The notes below the pieces were generated by a model. The model was not told the DNA's origin and ran no database searches. It saw only the letters and a list, made by a program, of their open reading frames with translations. Below, piece after piece: positions 59,491 through 64,000 of a stretch of DNA of 64,000 nt (position 1 is its first letter; each line of letters opens with the position of its first letter). Position numbers and translations under genes: made by a program. This stretch comes from Balaenoptera acutorostrata (Eukaryota > Chordata > Mammalia > Artiodactyla > Balaenopteridae). The stretch spans positions 25,007,268-25,071,267 of the forward strand of contig NC_080074.1 of the NCBI RefSeq assembly GCF_949987535.1, in the 5' to 3' direction.

Positions 59491-59921
59491 AACTTTAGAC
59501 TGGGACTTCCCTGGTGGTCCAGCGGTAAAGAATCCACCTTCCAATTCAGGGACACCGGTTCGATCCCTAGTTAGGGAACTAGGATCCCACATGCTACGGT
59601 GCAACTAAACCTGTGCGCCACAACTACTGAGTTCGCACGCCTCATCTAGAGCTCGTGCGCCACAAGCTACAGAGCCCATGTGCTCTGGAGCCCACGTGCC
59701 ACAAATACAGAGCCCACGCGCTCGGGAGCCCGGAAGCCACAACTAGAGACAGAAAACCCGCATGCCACAACTAGAGAGAAGCCCGCACACTACAAAGAGC
59801 CTGCACACTGCAATGAAAAAAATCCCACATGCCTCAACGAAGATCCCATGTGCCGCAACTAAGACCTGACACAGCCAAAAATAAATAAATCTTTCAAAAA
59901 AAGAAAAAGAAACTTTAGACT
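59491..59921 (+). mobile_element. CHR-2-type SINE with 11-bp target-site duplication
   Basis: AACTTTAGACT at 59491-59501 and 59911-59921 flanks a CHR SINE of about 409 bp. It is longer than the other copies because the 'agagcccacgtgccacaac' type unit is repeated more often. The B-box reads GGTTCGATCCC. Confidence 0.95.
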
Positions 59922-60234
59922 TTGATAAGTATGTATGTTGTCCTGAGGGTAACCACTAAAAGCACAGCAAAAGAGCACATAATTTCAAAGTTCAGAGAGG
60001 ACAAATGAATGAAAAAAGTAATCAATCCCAAAAAAGGGAGAAAGACAGAAAACCTGAGGAAAACAGAAAATGTGAGACAAGTGAAAACACAAAATAATAT
60101 GGTAGATTTTAAACCAAATATATTATTATTTACATTAAGTGTGAATGGACTAACTTCTCTAGTCAAAATACAATATTGTCAGACTGTATTTTAAAATATC
60201 CAAGTGTATACCTTTATTTAAAAATACAATTAAG

Positions 60235-60525
60235 GGACTTCCCTGGTGGTCCAGTGGTTAAGAATCCACCTTCCAATGTAGGGAACTCGGGTTCGATCCC
60301 TGAGAACTAAGGTCTCACATGTCGTGGGGCAACTAAGTCCACACACCCCAACTACTGAGCCCGTGCACTTTGGAGCCTGCATGCCACAACTAGAGAGAAG
60401 CCCGTGCACTGCAATGAAGAGCCTGAGAGCCGCAATGAAAGATCTCACGTGCCACAACTAAGACTTGGTGCAGCCAAACAAATAAATAAATAAAATAAAT
60501 ATTTTGAAAAAAAAATTAAAACACA
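60235..60525 (+). mobile_element. CHR-type SINE
   Basis: Head GGGACTTCCCTGGTGGTCCAG, B-box GGTTCGATCCC, tail (AAATA)n and 'ttttgaaaaaaaaattaaaa'. The flanks share only AATTAA, so the duplication is weak. Lies in the ancient L1. Confidence 0.93.
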
Positions 60526-60820
60526 AGTACACAAACGGGTTGAAAGCAAAAGGTTAGAAAAAGAAATATTATGAAAATAACAACCACAAGAAAGTCACTT
60601 TCCTCTAGTAATATCAAACAAGGCAGACTTTATGAGGGAAAAATCATTATTACGAAAAGGTCAGAAGTCACTGAATTCACTGAGAAGTCACAATGCTTAT
60701 TAATCTGTTTGCACCTAAGAACAAAGCCTCCAATTAGGTAAAGTAAAATTTGACAGAACTACAAGAAAAAACAAAACAACAGCAATCTCAGTGAGAGAAT
60801 TAAATGCTAAAATCTCAGTA

Positions 60821-61028
60821 CAGTTGACTCTTGAATACACGGGTTTGAACTGCACAGGTCCCACTTTATGAGAATCTTTTTCAATAAATACGTATGATTA
60901 TACTACACAGTCCATGGCTGACTGAATCCAAAATGTGGATATGGAGAGCCAACTGTAAAGTTACACATAGATTTTCAACTGTGAGGAAGGTCAGCACCCT
61001 GACTCTTATGTTGTTCAAGGGTCAACAG
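60821..61028 (+). mobile_element. Tigger-type MITE (MER44/Tigger1-like)
   Basis: Inverted ends CAGTTGACTCTTGAA and TTCAAGGGTCAACAG with TA on both sides (60819-60820 and 61029-61030). The middle has 'gggtttgaactgcacaggtc' and 'ttttcaataaatacgt'. 208 bp, non-coding. Confidence 0.9.
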
Positions 61029-62758
61029 TAATTGATTAAAAAAAAAATAAATCCCACTGAGGCATGTGGGATCCTTTGTTTTGATTTTCAAACAAAAATA
61101 GAAAAATCACCAAGAATATAGAGTATATGAACAAGACTATACAAACTAACCTATTGGACATATATCATCACTGCTTCAACAACTGAGGAGAGCACATTCT
61201 TTTTAAGAGCAATGGAATATTTACACAATAAACACCTTCCTGGCAAAAAAAAGCAAGCTTCAACAAATATCAATCATACAGAGCATTTTTTTATTACCAC
61301 AGAACAAAATAATCTACGAATAAATAACAAAAGACAACTAGAAAAGCTTCATCTAGTTCGTAACTTAAGAAACATATGTTGAAATGACCCACGAGTCAAA
61401 GAAGAAATCACAATGGAAATTTTAAGAGTTATTTTTAACTGAAAGATGATGACAATACTATAATAAAACTTGTGGGATGAAGCCAAAGCAATATTTAGAG
61501 GGAAACTGATAGCTTTAAAATGCATACATTAGAAAAGAAAGAACTAAATATTGAGCTAATATCTATCTCAAGAAGTCAGTAGTTAGGAAAAGAACACACA
61601 CACACACACACACGAAAAAAACAGTAGAAGAAAGATATTCAGGGTTAACGAAATAAAACTAATTAATGAGAAATCTCTGGTGATGATGATCAAGAAAAAA
61701 ATGCACAAATAAGCAATATAAGGAGTGAAAAGGGATACTTCACTACAAATACACCAGATAGCTTAAAAATATGAGAGAAATTTTAAATAAAATGGGAAAA
61801 TTCCTAGAAAAAGCAACTTAAGCAAAACTAACTCATGAAGAAATAGAAAATCCCAATGTTCTATAAACAGGGGTGATAGTTAAAATACTTAAAACTTGGT
61901 TTGACAAAGGCACTAACCATTAGAACAGATATTAGCCCAATGAGAACTGATACCAGCTCTGATAACCAGTACATTAGTACTATTGCTTAAAGACTGCCTC
62001 TAACTATGGAGAATTACATCCCTAGTCTTATATTATCTCACAACAAAAACACAAGGGCTTTATTGATGAGCTCTTAGCAAATATCTGAGGAAAAAGGTTA
62101 CTCCAAACTTACACAAACTTCACCATAGAACAGAAAAACATGGTTATATTTATCAACACATTTTATGAGCCTAGCAAAAGCCTCATACAGAAAATATGTG
62201 ACAAGGATAGCACAAAAAGGAAAAATTATAGTCCAATATTACTCTTGAAAACAGTGGCAAAAATTCAATATGAAACATTAGCAAACTGAATCTAGTAAAA
62301 TGAATACATCATGACCAATTTGAGTTTATCTCAGGAGCACAAGGCTGATTTAACATTATAAAATCAATTACTATATTAAAAGAGATAAATGATAAAATCC
62401 TCTTAATAGATACAGTAAAATATTCAAGATAAAACTTCCTATCAAAGTGGCAATAGGAAAAAATTTCCTTAATGTGATAAAGGATAACTACAAAAAAATA
62501 TTAAACATCATATGTAATGGTGACACATTGGAAAGTTTCTCTTTAAGTTCAGGAAAAAGGAAAATGATCAAGATGAGTCCAACTTTCCTAGGATCTCTTA
62601 ATTATTTAACATTCATTCTGCTAGACAACATAGATTCTAAATTGCTGTATATATTCTGTCTATATGATAAGAGGATCTTCTCTACTCTTTAAGTTATAAT
62701 GGCTTCATTAAACTTTATATCCAAATGTAAGATTTAGCTTTATAATTATATTACATAC

Positions 62759-62932
62759 CATAGGTTCTGTTTCCTTTGGAGGTTTTTCCAGGGGAGGAAT
62801 GTACCACTGAAAGCAAAGTTCTTTGTTTAAAGCTTGTGTTGCTACAACTGAGGACACCACATCTCCATATGATGGGCTGGCAAAGAGTTTTAATGATAAA
62901 TTGGAGTGTAGAGAACTGTCAGTTGTTCCTAG
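62759..62932 (-). CDS. Internal coding exon, 58 codons (possible CFAP54)
   Basis: First exon of the gene inside the window in transcript order. Acceptor: a pyrimidine-rich tract ending in TTTGTTCCCCAG directly before CTAGGAACA. Donor: ATG|gtatgt, a good match to consensus. The exon is 174 nt, phase 0 at both ends, with no stop. It encodes a segment starting LGTTDSSLHS, with ALNKELCFQWYIPP in the middle and KETEPM at the end. The motif with Cys, Trp, Tyr and Pro-Pro is unlike repeat-derived reading frames in this window. An eroded L1 ends about 70 nt downstream of the donor, so the exon is closely bordered by repeat DNA. It joins in phase to the exon at 48655-48593, or, if that exon is skipped, to 48547-48441. 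Confidence 0.82.
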
Positions 62933-64000
62933 CTGGGGAACAAACAGAAACAACAGCTTAATTGCTGGTAATGAATTTATTCAATATTTAAAACATTCAT
63001 TCAATTTTCATTCAATATTGACTACTGGAAAACTCGGGGAATCATCTCAGCTTGTTTTATGGATGTAGGTCTTAAAACTGCCGCTGATTACCACAGAGAA
63101 GATTCTTGTATAGAAAAAATATATTTCAAAACCCAGTGAACTCAACAAATGTCTTCCACTTTGGTGAATATTCAAGAGTAAAGATCTAGAGGAAAAATGT
63201 CCATGCTATCATTTCAGTCTCAAGGTCACCATATAGTCTAAGAACATCTTCTACTTTTCTTCTTGTTTATTCACTGGTTTGGTTTGGTTACAATTTATTA
63301 TCTACTTTCCAATAGCATTCTTTGCAGTACCATATGCAAAATAAGACACAGTTTTTGTTCTAAGAGGTTAAAATCCATTACTCTCATTCCCTCTTTAAAT
63401 GAATGTAGCTGATTTGTAAGTTTAGTCTTGGTGGATCTGGGTCCAGCTCATTTGATGGAACTTGGTCCCTGAATCAGGAGTTTTCAAGAAACATAAATGT
63501 GTAGACTGCAATTGGCAATTTCATAAAATATTTACTTAGTTTTTTAAGGTAGCTAAGAAAGTAAAGCATGAATGCTATCAACAAAATAAGAATCTAGCCA
63601 GAGAGATAATAATGGTGATAATAATATCTCAACTCTATAAAGGATTTTCTTCAATGGAGTACAAACTATTTTCAAAATTAATTTCCTGTTATTCCCAAGA
63701 TTACAGCATGGTAGCTGGAAAGCAGTTCTTCTACTAAACTCTTGACATCTAAGGCGTCTCAAAGGCTTGGTGACCAAGGGGAACATGTCAGTGGCTAGAA
63801 AGAAATGCCTGGTGTTTCTATAACACTTTGTACCTTCCATTTCTGAGTCTATTCAAGATACAATAGAAGACTGTCAATGCAAAGTCTTCAAAATAAAAAT
63901 AAAGAGAGAAATAAATACATTGGCCTTTCAAGTTGTCTACCGATAAAAGAAAAAATATGTCTGGACTGAAAGGTAATATCAAAGGTGAAAACTATTTAAA
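62933..64000. other. Intron upstream of the first exon in view, nothing recognised
   Basis: A/T-rich DNA to the right edge. A 95-codon minus-strand open stretch (63840-63553) has no acceptor or donor in usable phase. The next exon upstream presumably lies beyond 64000. Confidence 0.45.

Larger units (their letters stand above)
59050..62690 (+). mobile_element. Ancient L1 (L1M-type) relic with three younger insertions
   Basis: Scattered but collinear L1 text: 5' wording at 59.1-59.4 kb, a junction at 59.93-60.2 kb, then ORF2 at 60.54-62.6 kb ('gggatgaagccaaagcaata', 'atttagagggaaactgatag', 'gagtttatctcaggagcaca'). It is interrupted by CHR SINEs at 59.5 and 60.2 kb and a Tigger MITE at 60.8 kb. 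Every frame is destroyed. The relic ends about 70 nt before the donor of the exon at 62759-62932. Confidence 0.75.
7045..62932 (-). other. 3' portion of a spliced protein-coding gene (possible CFAP54)
   Basis: This entry spans the seven predicted coding exons and the 3' UTR of one minus-strand gene; the 5' part lies beyond position 64000. Seen: each exon has AG before it and GT (once GC) after it, all exon phases agree across six junctions, the last exon ends in TGA, and AATAAA signals follow. The exons add up to 720 nt, 239 residues plus stop. No domain is obvious; one stretch is acidic (exon 46002-45861) and the rest looks globular and mixed helical. Inference: the sequence style, many small exons and large introns fit a giant axonemal protein. 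CFAP54 (C1d projection of the central pair) is my best guess from memory of the family, not from an alignment. Other large ciliary proteins remain possible. Confidence 0.8.

Noticed and set aside
63553..63840. 95-codon minus-strand frame as an upstream exon
   Set aside because: No acceptor/donor pair in suitable context and no protein-like pattern.

Overview
This is nuclear DNA from a mammal, most likely a whale or dolphin (or their sister lineage, the hippos). Most of it is interspersed repeats. Five or six tRNA-derived SINEs of the CHR type begin with a 'gggacttccctggtgg' motif, and several carry a B-box such as GGTTCGAGCCC. A cetartiodactyl L1 lineage is also present, ending in a terminus like 'cactttgttatacagcag'. 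The ruminant BovB/Bov-A, pig PRE-1, primate Alu and carnivore SINEs are all missing. No bacterial or organellar genes are present.

The only gene with real support is a spliced protein-coding gene on the minus strand, of which the window holds the 3' end. Seven exons were read by eye from splice signals and reading phase. In transcript order they are 62932-62759 (58 codons), 48655-48593 (21 codons), 48547-48441 (35 codons plus 2 nt), 46002-45861 (1 nt plus 47 codons), 36781-36707 (25 codons), 7808-7770 (13 codons) and 7285-7166 (39 codons plus TGA). All phases agree, which gives 239 C-terminal residues. Two AATAAA signals follow the stop at 7107-7102 and 7071-7066. The protein looks like the C-terminus of a large axonemal/ciliary protein. 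CFAP54, a central-apparatus protein, is my best guess, but it is unverified and the symbol fields are left empty. Two splicing features stand out: a predicted 45-nt intron (48592-48548) and a GC-AG intron (donor at 48440).

Positions 1 to about 7045 lie beyond the 3' end of the gene and hold L1, MIR, L2, CHR SINE and MER20 copies. The introns hold a nested pair of minus-strand L1s (9-12.8 kb), a processed retrocopy with target-site duplication and poly(A) signal (13.76-14.50 kb), a solo LTR (15.5-16.3 kb), two MLT1 LTRs, a 4.35-kb plus-strand L1 with a clean duplication (23.13-27.50 kb), L2 and MIR relics, Tigger and hAT DNA transposons, two HAL1 relics, an L1 insertion of only about 82 bp (40.97-41.05 kb) and CHR SINEs with clear target-site duplications.

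No CRISPR, operon, RNA gene or phage-like system is present. The main points for follow-up are the ultra-short intron, the GC-AG intron, the 39-nt exon, the same-strand retrocopy and the insertion nesting. Family names for repeats come from remembered consensus features, and their outer borders are approximate unless a target-site duplication is quoted.
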